From the NCBI GenBank assembly GCA_903834135.1, contig CAILHZ010000026.1, positions 1 to 42,792 of the forward strand: a stretch of DNA of 42,792 nt, in the 5' to 3' direction. Shown here piece by piece: positions 28,013 through 35,570 of the stretch (within the stretch, counting starts at the first letter, position 1; each line of letters opens with the position of its first letter). This stretch comes from an uncultured Opitutia bacterium (GTDB lineage: Bacteria > Verrucomicrobiota > Verrucomicrobiia > Opitutales > Opitutaceae). The position numbers and the translations under genes were made by a program. The notes under the pieces were generated by a model. It ran no database searches and was not told where the DNA came from. It was given only the letters and a program-made list of their open reading frames with translations.

Positions 28013-29149
28013 ATGAGTAAGAAAACAGCAGATATTGCGATCATAGGAGCAGGTATAGTTGGAATAGCTCATGCTTTAGCAGCCGCGAAACGAGGTCTTA
28101 AAGTAGTAATTTTTGAAAGAAACGAACAAGCTGTAGGCGCATCAATTCGTAACTTTGGACTCTTGTGGCCCATTGGTCAGCCGAGCGGAAAATTATACAA
28201 ACGTGCCATGAAAAGTCGTGAAATATGGCAGGATATAGCGCAGAAAATTGGTCTGTATTTTAATACCTCTGGCAGTTTGCACCTAGCGTACCATCAAGAT
28301 GAAGTAGCAGTGCACGAGGAATTTATGTCACTAAATAGTGACACCTTTGAAGGATCAAAATTATTAACTGCGTCTGAAACCATACAACATACTAATAATG
28401 TAAATCCCGATAAGTTACTTGGGTCTTTATACAGTCCAACTGAAGTAATGATTGATCCAAGAGAAGCCATGATTGAATTGCCCAAATGGCTAGAATCGAA
28501 CCATGGTGTCATTTTGCAATATTCAACCAATGTAAGAGCAATTAACATGCCTACAATTGAAACAAACAGGGGGAATTGGTCAGTATCTCAAGCGATTGTA
28601 TGCAGCGGACAAGATTATGAAATGCTTTATCCAGATTGGTTTTCTAAAGAACCAATTACGCGTTGCAAACTGCAGATGCTTTCGACAGTTCCTCAGCCTA
28701 GTGCTTGGAAATTAGGGTCATCTCTATGTGCTGGTTTAACTTTACTCCATTACGATAGCTTTAAAGCTTGCACTAGCCTTAAGCAGTTACGGCAACGGTT
28801 TGAGAAAACGATGCCCTTTTACCTAAAGCACGGAATCCATGTTCTTCTGTCACAAAACAATAAAGGAGAACTCATTATCGGTGACTCGCATCATTACTGC
28901 CTTACAGTCGACCCGTTTGATCAAGAAGATATTAATCAGGCAATTTTAAACTATTTAAGGACATTTGTCCTTTATCCTAGTACACAGATTAGTAGACGAT
29001 GGAATGGGGTCTATCCTAAGCTTATATCAGGTACTGAAATTATACTAACACCATCACCAGGTGTGACTATCGTAAACGGACTAGGAGGTGCTGGAATGAC
29101 TTTATCCTTTGGCCTAGCCGAGGAAGTAATGACTAAATTGGTAAACTAG
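28013..29149 (+). CDS. FAD-dependent oxidase of phosphonate-associated type (TIGR03364-like)
   Basis: A 378-residue DAO-fold flavoprotein. The dinucleotide motif G12-A-G14-I-V-G17 is at the N-terminus, followed by 'FERNEQAVGASIRNFGLLWP'. The 'GAS(I/V)RNFG' stretch is characteristic of the TIGR03364 group, which is repeatedly encoded beside phosphonate genes. The C-terminus has 'VNGLGGAGMTLSFGLAEE', the usual FAD-contacting end. Members studied recently oxidise 2-aminoethylphosphonate or N-methyl-aminoethylphosphonate to phosphonoacetaldehyde, replacing the PhnW transaminase. Its stop overlaps the 3' end of the convergent phnX gene by 17 bp, and PhnX would consume its product. It is cytoplasmic, with no signal peptide. 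Confidence 0.85.
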   Translation: MSKKTADIAIIGAGIVGIAHALAAAKRGLKVVIFERNEQAVGASIRNFGLLWPIGQPSGKLYKRAMKSREIWQDIAQKIGLYFNTSGSLHLAYHQDEVAVHEEFMSLNSDTFEGSKLLTASETIQHTNNVNPDKLLGSLYSPTEVMIDPREAMIELPKWLESNHGVILQYSTNVRAINMPTIETNRGNWSVSQAIVCSGQDYEMLYPDWFSKEPITRCKLQMLSTVPQPSAWKLGSSLCAGLTLLHYDSFKACTSLKQLRQRFEKTMPFYLKHGIHVLLSQNNKGELIIGDSHHYCLTVDPFDQEDINQAILNYLRTFVLYPSTQISRRWNGVYPKLISGTEIILTPSPGVTIVNGLGGAGMTLSFGLAEEVMTKLVN

Positions 29150-29969
29150 CTTTAAGCAAAGATGGTCTGTGATTATCTCTAATCCTAAGCGCTATACTTT
29201 CAATTATAGTTCCACAGTCAGCTATAGAATCTACCACATAGTCGGCACCTGCCTTGAATAGTTGATCACGTGCATTTTTAAAAAGTGTGTCTTTTGTAGA
29301 AAAATCTAATTCATTTATTTCAGATTTAGTAAGACCAAGAGCATTTCCACTTAGAGCTAATCCAATAGTCCAGCAGCCTGCATTTTTACCCTCAGCTATA
29401 TCAGCAATCGTATCTCCTATTTTGATTACTCGGTGAAGTGGATAAGCTTTAAGCTGAATCGCATTTGAATAAATCATTAATGGAGCCGTACGTCCAAGGC
29501 CTACTTGATCAGGAGTCACTACAATATCAGGCTTATAGCCCAACTTTGCTGCTTTAGGTTGAACAATACGCATCATCTCAGATGTGTATCCTGTAGTGCT
29601 TCCTATGGGGATACCTTTACTTCTCAATTCATCAAATAAAGGTAAGGTTCCATCGATTAATGTGCTATAGGAAGCCAAACAGTCTAAGAGTTTACGCTCT
29701 AAATAGGAATAGAGTGTATTTACATCTCTATCACTAAAACTACGGCCGTGTTTAAAAATCCACTGGTTTGCAACAGATTCCAAATTAAGAATTGATTTTA
29801 AGTGCTCTTTTTTAGCTAAACCCATGTGAAGACGTGCATCACTTGTGCTAATTGAGATTCCTTGCTCCAGAAAGGTTTCCTGTATTGCAACCACGGGAGC
29901 AACGCAGCCCCAGTCAATCGTAGTGCCAGCCCAATCTAGAATCACCGCAGCAATAGGACTTGTATTCAT
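29133..29969 (-). CDS. phnX: Phosphonoacetaldehyde hydrolase
   Basis: A 278-residue HAD-superfamily phosphonatase that cleaves the C-P bond of phosphonoacetaldehyde to acetaldehyde and phosphate. The nucleophile is D12 in 'ILDWAGTTIDWG'. K53 in 'MGLAKKEHL' is the Schiff-base lysine and D186 in 'KIGDTIADI' the magnesium ligand. All three fall at the same numbers as in the Bacillus cereus enzyme as I recall them. Its ATG overlaps the stop of the MFS transporter gene by 4 bases (ATGA), so the two are translationally coupled. Its 3' end overlaps the convergent oxidase gene. It supplies phosphate, and acetaldehyde as carbon. Confidence 0.95.
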   Translation of the reverse strand: MNTSPIAAVILDWAGTTIDWGCVAPVVAIQETFLEQGISISTSDARLHMGLAKKEHLKSILNLESVANQWIFKHGRSFSDRDVNTLYSYLERKLLDCLASYSTLIDGTLPLFDELRSKGIPIGSTTGYTSEMMRIVQPKAAKLGYKPDIVVTPDQVGLGRTAPLMIYSNAIQLKAYPLHRVIKIGDTIADIAEGKNAGCWTIGLALSGNALGLTKSEINELDFSTKDTLFKNARDQLFKAGADYVVDSIADCGTIIESIALRIRDNHRPSLLKASLPI

Positions 29970-31249
29970 AATGTATTAATAGGTTTACTTTCTTTTAAGA
30001 AAAAAACGACCCCGGCTGAAATGAAACTTAAAGTAGCAAGTAATTGAAATCCTAATGTGTATCCACCGTGATCAAGTACCCACCCGAAGGCAAAACCTGC
30101 AAGAATACCAGCTACATACCCCAAACTATCAACAATACCCGCTACAGTAGCAGCGCATTCGGGACCCTTAATTTGTACCGAATAATATCCTGCTAAAAGA
30201 CTGTAGGGCCCGAGAGCTAGAAAGCCGACTAGTCCAATCGCAGGAACTAGACTAGTAAGTCCTAATTTAGCAATGAATGGTAATGAGAGTAGAACAATAG
30301 TAAGTGCAAGCAATATAACTGATAACATATAAGAGCGTTGGCGGTCAGTAAGACGGCCTAAAACAGAACCAATTACTAATATACCTGCAGCACCGCATAA
30401 ATCAAAAGGCGTGGATAAAAAAGCAGCAATTTGTATCGATAGATGCTGACCACCCTCTGTTTTAATATAATCAACTGTCCAATCATTAAAGGTTTCCCTA
30501 AGCAGAGTTAATGTAAAACTTAAAGCGCAGACAGCCCAAAACGTTCGTGAACCAAATAGGCTTTTAAATAATACCCAATCAAAACACGTATCAGAAGCAA
30601 CTACTGATGACCTAGGTTTCGTTTTAGGAAGAAAAATTAAACATAGTATACAAATAATAATAATAATTGCAGATGGAAGCCCCAAAATAAGTCTCCAGTT
30701 TTGCTTAGTAAGATATGCAATCTGACCTGCTAGCGCTATTGAGGCGGCACCGCCCAAAACATAACTTAAACTCAAAACTCCCATGGCAAGAGCTAGATTC
30801 TTTGAACTAAACCAAGCAGGTGTTTGCTTGACCATGCTCCCCCAGGAACCTGCTCCAGCATATCGATTGAGTGCATAAAAAAATGCAAGAGCAGAGAGTG
30901 ATGGAGCAAATCCTCCCAAAGCACCAAATAAGCCAACTAGAGCCAATGAAAATACAAAACATACTCTACCACCAAAACGATCTATGACTGGACCAAGTGT
31001 AACTTTACCAAGAGCATAAGCAAGTGTACCTACACTAGCAATCCGCCCCACCTGTTCCTTACTTGCATGAAAAGCCTCGCGTATAAGCGGTACTGCAACG
31101 GATAAATTTTTACGGCATAAATATACACCAATATATCCAAAGACTAAAACACCGAGATAGGAACATGCGCGCAACGAGTCTTTACGAACTAAAACAGGAC
31201 TAGCTCTAAAATCACTCTCTGCGAACTCAGTATCCTTACTCGGTGTCAA
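29966..31249 (-). CDS. MFS transporter, organophosphate:phosphate antiporter (GlpT/UhpT) type
   Basis: A 427-residue, 12-helix major facilitator protein. The N-terminal stretch 'YIGVYLCRKNLSVAVPLI' (about residues 41-57) and 'LAYALGKVTLGPVIDRFGGR' match the GlpT/UhpT-like OPA family. The start is a TTG, preceded by a good AGGAG six bases upstream that lies inside the end of the metallophosphoesterase gene (gap 2 bp). The stop overlaps the phnX start. With PhnX as its partner, uptake of aminoethylphosphonate or a related phosphonate in exchange for phosphate is the simplest hypothesis. An organophosphate substrate such as a glycerophosphate remains possible. Confidence 0.85.
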   Translation of the reverse strand: MTPSKDTEFAESDFRASPVLVRKDSLRACSYLGVLVFGYIGVYLCRKNLSVAVPLIREAFHASKEQVGRIASVGTLAYALGKVTLGPVIDRFGGRVCFVFSLALVGLFGALGGFAPSLSALAFFYALNRYAGAGSWGSMVKQTPAWFSSKNLALAMGVLSLSYVLGGAASIALAGQIAYLTKQNWRLILGLPSAIIIIICILCLIFLPKTKPRSSVVASDTCFDWVLFKSLFGSRTFWAVCALSFTLTLLRETFNDWTVDYIKTEGGQHLSIQIAAFLSTPFDLCGAAGILVIGSVLGRLTDRQRSYMLSVILLALTIVLLSLPFIAKLGLTSLVPAIGLVGFLALGPYSLLAGYYSVQIKGPECAATVAGIVDSLGYVAGILAGFAFGWVLDHGGYTLGFQLLATLSFISAGVVFFLKESKPINTL

Positions 31250-31251
31250 TC

Positions 31252-32211
31252 TCAGCTCCTATAGTAAACAAGCTTATTTTCTACTGAACCATCCTCGAAG
31301 AAATCAACTAATGCGTAGGCAGGACCAAACTCTTGATATGGACCTTTCCACCATCCACCACTTACCGCACCGTTACAACAATAGCGAACACCCAAATAGG
31401 TAATGTCATCACATAGATGCACATGTCCACTCATACAGAACTTAACGTTACTATGTTTTGCGAAAAGATTCTTTATACGCTTAGCATCAATATGAGTCCA
31501 TGCGCCGGGAATGACCCAACTACCCGTTGATTCAAGATCATCAAATCCATCGAAGAAGGTACATACACTGAGTAGTGGTACGTGCGATAATACGCAGATA
31601 GGTGTTGATGGAGCAACAGACTGAAGATCTTTTTCTAACCAGGCATATTGCTTGTCATCGATACGAGCAGTATAGCCGTGCTTACTGCCAAAATCGCGCT
31701 CAAGACTATCAAGAAATATAAAATGCCAGCCTGCTTTATCAAATGAATAGTAAGTGCTTTCTAATCCTAGGTGTCGTTTGACTAAACCTTTACCATAGTC
31801 AGGGTCATTTTCAATATCGGGTTCATCATGCAATGCCCAACCCCATACATCGTGATTACCTATTGCTATTTTATATGGTAATTTAACTTCGTTTCTAAAT
31901 ATTTTATCCCATATTCCCCACTGGGTTAGGACCTTATCTTTTGGCGTTTTGAGAGAATCCATAACCATATCACCACCAAAAAAAAGCATATCTGGTTTAT
32001 CTGCTTGATTCTGTGCATGTCTAATAGCTTCAGCCATTCCAAGCTCAGGATGATCAAACCCGGTCATATCTGGCATGACGTGAATATCTGTTAGATGTGC
32101 AATACGTAATACACGCTTACGAGATGTTTTTTGAGAAAGTGCTGGGACTGCGGCTAGACCTAAACCTCCTAATAAAGCTGCTGAATTTGTGAGAAATGAA
32201 CGTCTATTCAT
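31252..32211 (-). CDS. TAT-exported calcineurin-like metallophosphoesterase
   Basis: A 319-residue protein with a twin-arginine leader ('MNRRSFLTNSAALLGG'). The metal-binding blocks are complete: D42-I-H44 ('LTDIHV'), G80-D81 ('FGGDMV'), G118-N-H-D121 ('GNHD'), 'LSHVPLL' and 'SGHVHL'. Such enzymes hydrolyse phosphomono- or diesters in the periplasm. It is the first gene of a tight set (2-bp gap to the MFS gene, which overlaps phnX), so it probably prepares the transported compound, for example by splitting a phosphonate or phosphate ester such as a glycerol ester of aminoethylphosphonate. That substrate is inference; the enzyme family is clear. Confidence 0.88.
   Translation of the reverse strand: MNRRSFLTNSAALLGGLGLAAVPALSQKTSRKRVLRIAHLTDIHVMPDMTGFDHPELGMAEAIRHAQNQADKPDMLFFGGDMVMDSLKTPKDKVLTQWGIWDKIFRNEVKLPYKIAIGNHDVWGWALHDEPDIENDPDYGKGLVKRHLGLESTYYSFDKAGWHFIFLDSLERDFGSKHGYTARIDDKQYAWLEKDLQSVAPSTPICVLSHVPLLSVCTFFDGFDDLESTGSWVIPGAWTHIDAKRIKNLFAKHSNVKFCMSGHVHLCDDITYLGVRYCCNGAVSGGWWKGPYQEFGPAYALVDFFEDGSVENKLVYYRS
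31256..31260 (-). promoter_or_regulatory. Shine-Dalgarno site fixing the MFS TTG start
   Basis: On the minus strand the sequence reads AGGAG, then six bases, then TTG. It overlaps the last codons of the metallophosphoesterase gene. Most other genes in this window lack such a site, so it supports both the TTG start and translational coupling between the two genes. Confidence 0.65.
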
Positions 32212-32235
32212 AATATTAAATATATAAGTAATTAT

Positions 32236-32267
32236 AAAAAGACCGGTCTAAACAAAGTTAGACCGGT
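32236..32267 (-). terminator. Intrinsic terminator after TonB receptor
   Basis: A perfect 10-bp stem (ACCGGTCTAA / TTAGACCGGT) with a 6-base loop. On the minus strand it is followed by CTTTTTAT. It lies between the TonB receptor stop and the metallophosphoesterase start, so it should end or reduce transcription from the receptor gene into the phosphonate genes. Confidence 0.8.
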
Positions 32268-32288
32268 GTGAACTACCCAAAATACTGA

Positions 32289-34718
32289 TTAAAATCCTAA
32301 TTTAACAGTGAAAGTAATAGTACGTGGTGCGCCTATGTTATATAACATAGTTGATCCAGATGCATCACTACCAACATAGCCTTGATCATTAATAGATACG
32401 TTTGAAAGATAACTTGTATCGAGTAAGTTATTAACAGCTAAATCAAACGAAACAGATTTGAAGAAACCGGCTTGTTCGAAATTACGTCTGTAACCTAAGT
32501 CAAAATCGTAAACTGTATAATCTGGTGCCGAATTATCGTTTGAATAAGTGCTATAACGTTCACCTGTTGTCTTGCCGATGAGGCTCGTTGAAAATCCACC
32601 ACGTGAATAAAGGAATCCGTATGAAGTAATAAGTGATGGAGTGTCTACCACTTTCTTACCTGCAATTATTGCTCCATCAGGAGTACTGGTTGTGTAAGTA
32701 GCAGAAGTTGTGCTTAGAGTGAGTAAAGCACTTAAACCATTAGTTAGTTTATAGTTCGCTCCTAATTCAACGCCTTTTGACTTAGTACCACCAATATTCG
32801 TGTATACTCCAGAACTCGCGTTTGAATAGTTCTTAGCAGCCAATCCAGAGAGATTTACAATCATGTTCTTAAATTGGATATCATAGACACTAGCTGATAA
32901 AGCAAAGTCTTTGCTTGAGTAACGATAACCTAATTCGAAATTATCTGCTGTCTCTGGTTTAACCAAGGTGATATCTGTACCACCAGCACCTGCTTCAAGA
33001 ATAGAATCTTGAACTGCTTCGAAGTTTTTACTGTAACTAGCAAAGAGCTCATTAGCGCTGTCTAATTTATAAATAGCACCAAATGATGGTAAAAGATCTG
33101 AGTTGCTGCTTATCTTTGCAGAGTAAGAAGCTAAACCCTTACTATTAGGTAGTGAGTTAGATGATTTGACACTAACATTAAAATACTTGATTCCAGCTTC
33201 CATCTTTAAATTGCCGAGAGTGTATTGATCATGGCCATAAATCATATTAGTGATCGTTGTGTAACTCCAACGGAATTGATCGAGATAATCACCGGAATTA
33301 TATGCAGGGCTAATTAAAGGATTAACAACGTTGTGCCAAGTACGGTGACGGTATCTTTCTTGATCTTCATTCCAGCCACCAAAGGTTAACTGATTATCGT
33401 TTGATGAATTCCAAATGAAAGAAAAATTATCACCTGTGCGATTGTTTTGGTAGCGACTAAAACGAGCTGTCGAGATTTCATGCGCGGCAGCTTGTTGAGC
33501 AGGTGTTAACCAAGTATATGTAGAAATTGCATATGGGTTGGCGGCTTGCATAGCAGGATTAACAGGATTGTAATGTGGCATATCATTACCACTAGCATCT
33601 TGATAAAAAATGTACTGACCACCTACTGCAGCTATAGATGCTGGAACGTAATCACCTAAACTTGAAGGAGCACCAGCCAAGGTAAAGCGGCGAATTTGAT
33701 AAGGAGGCAAGAACTCTCCTTTGCCATTCTGATGAGCCCAGTATGGCTGGAATATGAAGTTTAAAGAACTACATACAGGAAGTTCAAACTTTGTGTATAA
33801 TAAAGTATTAGTACGTACAGTAGTCCATGTTGGCGCAAAATTTTGATCAATCACAGGATTCCCTGTCCAACTAAAAGTAAGTTGATCGTTGTGAGGATCT
33901 TGACTGAACTGTTGTGTTGTTACGCCTTGAAAATTAATTTCAGGATTAACGTTATCTAGTGTGAAAAAACTAGTGACTTTAACATTACCTAACTGTGAAA
34001 CATTTTTAGCGTCAATATGATAGCGTTTTGTTGTAGCAGGTGCACTACCATCAACATAATCACCTACCCAATTATTGTTTTGTTCAAAAGAAAAGCTTAC
34101 GTAAGCTCTACTATTGTCATTATAAGTACCTGTATCTACGCGAAACTGAGTACGTGTTGTTTGAAAAGATCCATAAGTTAAACTTGTTACAAATGAAGGA
34201 GATGCTAAAGGTGAATCTGTAAAATAAGCGAGCGTGCCACCTAGTGCTTGAGTAGAGGCAGATGAAATATCACCTGCACCTTGTGATACAACAACACTTG
34301 CAACATTTTCAGCGTCAATAAAACGGTTAGGCTTTGCACCACCAGCATAGCTAGTGAAGCCTGTTCCCACACCGTCAACAGTAAAGCCAAGATTTAATTC
34401 ATTAAAACCGCGAATTGTTATACGAGTAGACCAATCATCTCCTCCGAAAGCATCGCCTTGAGATATATTAACTCCAGGTAAATACTTAACAGAATTCAAA
34501 ACACTAGAGACAGGTGTTTGCAGAGCAATAGTTTGCTTATCTGCAACATTATTTGCTGTTACAGTGTCAACTGTTCTGACAACAACTGCTTGCATTGAGA
34601 TTGGCTCATCAGAACTCGCTGCATCCTTAACAAGTGCAGGAGCTACCTGTGCGTTCATAGAAATCGCAAAGAGAGTAGCCAGAGCAGCTGCAGCAAATGT
34701 ATATTTTGTTTTTTTCAT
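32289..34718 (-). CDS. TonB-dependent outer membrane receptor (no STN domain)
   Basis: An 809-residue receptor with a Sec signal peptide (about residues 1-23, 'ISMNAQ'). The plug covers about 45-180 ('VVVRTVDTVTANNVADKQTI', 'VLNSVKYLPGVNISQGDAFG', 'TRITIRGFNELNLGFTVDGV'). The rest is a 22-strand-type beta-barrel ending in 'TFTVKLGF'. Unlike the receptor in the ulvan locus it has no STN domain, so no sigma factor partner is expected. It is transcribed towards the metallophosphoesterase/MFS/phnX set but separated from it by a terminator. Import of a phosphorus-containing ligand is inferred from its neighbours only; a metal or siderophore is also possible. Confidence 0.88.
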   Translation of the reverse strand: MKKTKYTFAAAALATLFAISMNAQVAPALVKDAASSDEPISMQAVVVRTVDTVTANNVADKQTIALQTPVSSVLNSVKYLPGVNISQGDAFGGDDWSTRITIRGFNELNLGFTVDGVGTGFTSYAGGAKPNRFIDAENVASVVVSQGAGDISSASTQALGGTLAYFTDSPLASPSFVTSLTYGSFQTTRTQFRVDTGTYNDNSRAYVSFSFEQNNNWVGDYVDGSAPATTKRYHIDAKNVSQLGNVKVTSFFTLDNVNPEINFQGVTTQQFSQDPHNDQLTFSWTGNPVIDQNFAPTWTTVRTNTLLYTKFELPVCSSLNFIFQPYWAHQNGKGEFLPPYQIRRFTLAGAPSSLGDYVPASIAAVGGQYIFYQDASGNDMPHYNPVNPAMQAANPYAISTYTWLTPAQQAAAHEISTARFSRYQNNRTGDNFSFIWNSSNDNQLTFGGWNEDQERYRHRTWHNVVNPLISPAYNSGDYLDQFRWSYTTITNMIYGHDQYTLGNLKMEAGIKYFNVSVKSSNSLPNSKGLASYSAKISSNSDLLPSFGAIYKLDSANELFASYSKNFEAVQDSILEAGAGGTDITLVKPETADNFELGYRYSSKDFALSASVYDIQFKNMIVNLSGLAAKNYSNASSGVYTNIGGTKSKGVELGANYKLTNGLSALLTLSTTSATYTTSTPDGAIIAGKKVVDTPSLITSYGFLYSRGGFSTSLIGKTTGERYSTYSNDNSAPDYTVYDFDLGYRRNFEQAGFFKSVSFDLAVNNLLDTSYLSNVSINDQGYVGSDASGSTMLYNIGAPRTITFTVKLGF

Positions 34719-34793
34719 TTTGAATATATCGTGTGTGTTTGTTCGAGAATTAAAATCGTCACAGATCCAACAACGTCAATTATTAGATCAAGG

Positions 34794-34860
34794 CGTAACA
34801 ATTTATTCACATTAAAGTCTTATAAATGTAATAGCGTTACATTTATGTAACTTGTGTAAC
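34794..34860 (-). promoter_or_regulatory. Cluster of GTTACA/TGTAAC elements upstream of TonB receptor
   Basis: Within 67 bp lie CGTAAC (34794), TGTAAT (34827), a perfect 7-2-7 palindrome GTTACAT-TT-ATGTAAC (34836-34851) and TGTAAC (34855). They lie 76-142 bp upstream of the receptor start, a normal place for operator sites. They could bind a dimeric regulator. Similarity to Pho-box half-sites (TGTTACA against TGTCATA) is partial; the spacing of 9 and 19 bp is not that of a classic Pho box. Confidence 0.45.
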
Positions 34861-34944
34861 AGTGATGCCAAAAACACTAAGCCAAATTAAATCTTAATAT
34901 CTAGATATAACATAAATACTCATCAAAGTTTACATTTAGCTAGC

Positions 34945-34976
34945 AAAAAAAAGCACCATCTTTTGATGGTGCTTTA
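34945..34976 (-). terminator. Intrinsic terminator of the His-rich protein gene
   Basis: Stem AAGCACCATC / GATGGTGCTT with a TTTT loop, extended by one A-T pair, followed on the minus strand by a run of eight T. It lies 27 bp beyond the stop of the minus-strand histidine-rich gene, a textbook Rho-independent terminator. Confidence 0.88.
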
Positions 34977-35002
34977 ATAATTATCAGTTATAAAATTACA
35001 AT

Positions 35003-35212
35003 TTATCCGTGGTGTTCAGCATGTAATCCAGCTGCATGCTTTGCATGGGTATCAGCGTGATGGTGGTGAGCATTAGCAATATGAGCATGATGAGCTGCTT
35101 TTTCATGATGTCCATCATGGTGAGCTTGTGCCGCATCTTTGTGGTGCTTAGCTGCATGCTCATGATGTTCTGCAGCCTTATGGTGATGATCAATTTTTTT
35201 TTCGTGTGACAT
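35003..35212 (-). CDS. Small histidine-rich protein
   Basis: A 69-residue cytoplasmic protein made mostly of His, Ala, Glu and Lys in a repeating 'AAxHHxxA(A/K)HH' pattern, beginning 'MSHEKKIDHHHKAAEHHE' and ending 'HAEHHG'. About 40% of residues are histidine. Comparable short His-rich proteins occur in many bacteria with no assigned enzyme activity; metal (Zn, Ni, Cu) storage or buffering is the usual suggestion. The repeat period of about seven fits an amphipathic helix. A strong terminator follows the gene, showing it is a real transcribed unit. An overlapping 65-residue frame lacks this pattern in other reading and is ignored. Confidence 0.82.
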   Translation of the reverse strand: MSHEKKIDHHHKAAEHHEHAAKHHKDAAQAHHDGHHEKAAHHAHIANAHHHHADTHAKHAAGLHAEHHG

Positions 35213-35363
35213 AACTATTTTATTTTTGGTTTAACTGAAGCAAACTACTTCAATTAATTTAAAGAAATCAAAATACATTATTAGCACAAATTGCTGGTGT
35301 TACATTAATGTTAATACTTAACAATAATTATCTAAAAAAGTAAGTTAGTTAGTCGATTTATTT

Positions 35364-35488
35364 GAGCGATATTGAATACAAACGCTCGGTATTCGCTCTT
35401 TGAGTTAATCAAACTTGATCAGCAAGAACGAGAAGTAAGCCACCAGCCCGAACCCCTTCAGACTGGTGGCGTGTTATCTAATTAACAC
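35364..35488. ncRNA. Candidate structured RNA (four consecutive hairpins)
   Basis: In order: GAGC(6-base bulge)GAATAC, a 9-base loop, GTATTC-GCTC (35364-35398); a small ATCAA-AC-TTGAT hairpin (35408-35419); an 8-bp stem GCCACCAG / CTGGTGGC with a 16-base pyrimidine-rich loop (35439-35470); and directly after it GTGTTA / TAACAC (35471-35488). This block is more GC-rich than its A/T-rich surroundings. No T-run follows, so a simple terminator does not explain it. I do not recognise a known riboswitch or RNA class, and the strand is undetermined. Confidence 0.35.
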
Positions 35489-35552
35489 TGTTACACCTAA
35501 CCCTACACAATTTTCATCAAAATATGCTTAAATACTTTAATCAATAAGTTTA

Positions 35553-35570
35553 ATGTTACTTTACTGTCAC
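35553..35570 (+). promoter_or_regulatory. Pho-box-like direct repeat
   Basis: ATGTTACTTTACTGTCAC contains two 7-base repeats (TGTTACT and TGTCACT, the second ending one base beyond the span) with an 11-bp period. This is the spacing of the classic PhoB site CTGTCATAAAACTGTCAC, and the second half matches it exactly. It points towards the exported phosphatase gene, though nearly 400 bp upstream, so a distal promoter or regulation of an RNA in between is possible. Phosphate control would suit the surrounding genes. No PhoB protein is encoded here. Confidence 0.45.

Noticed and set aside
34996..35193. Methionine/leucine-rich 65-residue frame overlapping the His-rich gene
   Set aside because: Its composition is the out-of-frame reading of His codons (CAT/CAC read as ATG/ACA); the His-rich frame has the known pattern and ends before a terminator.
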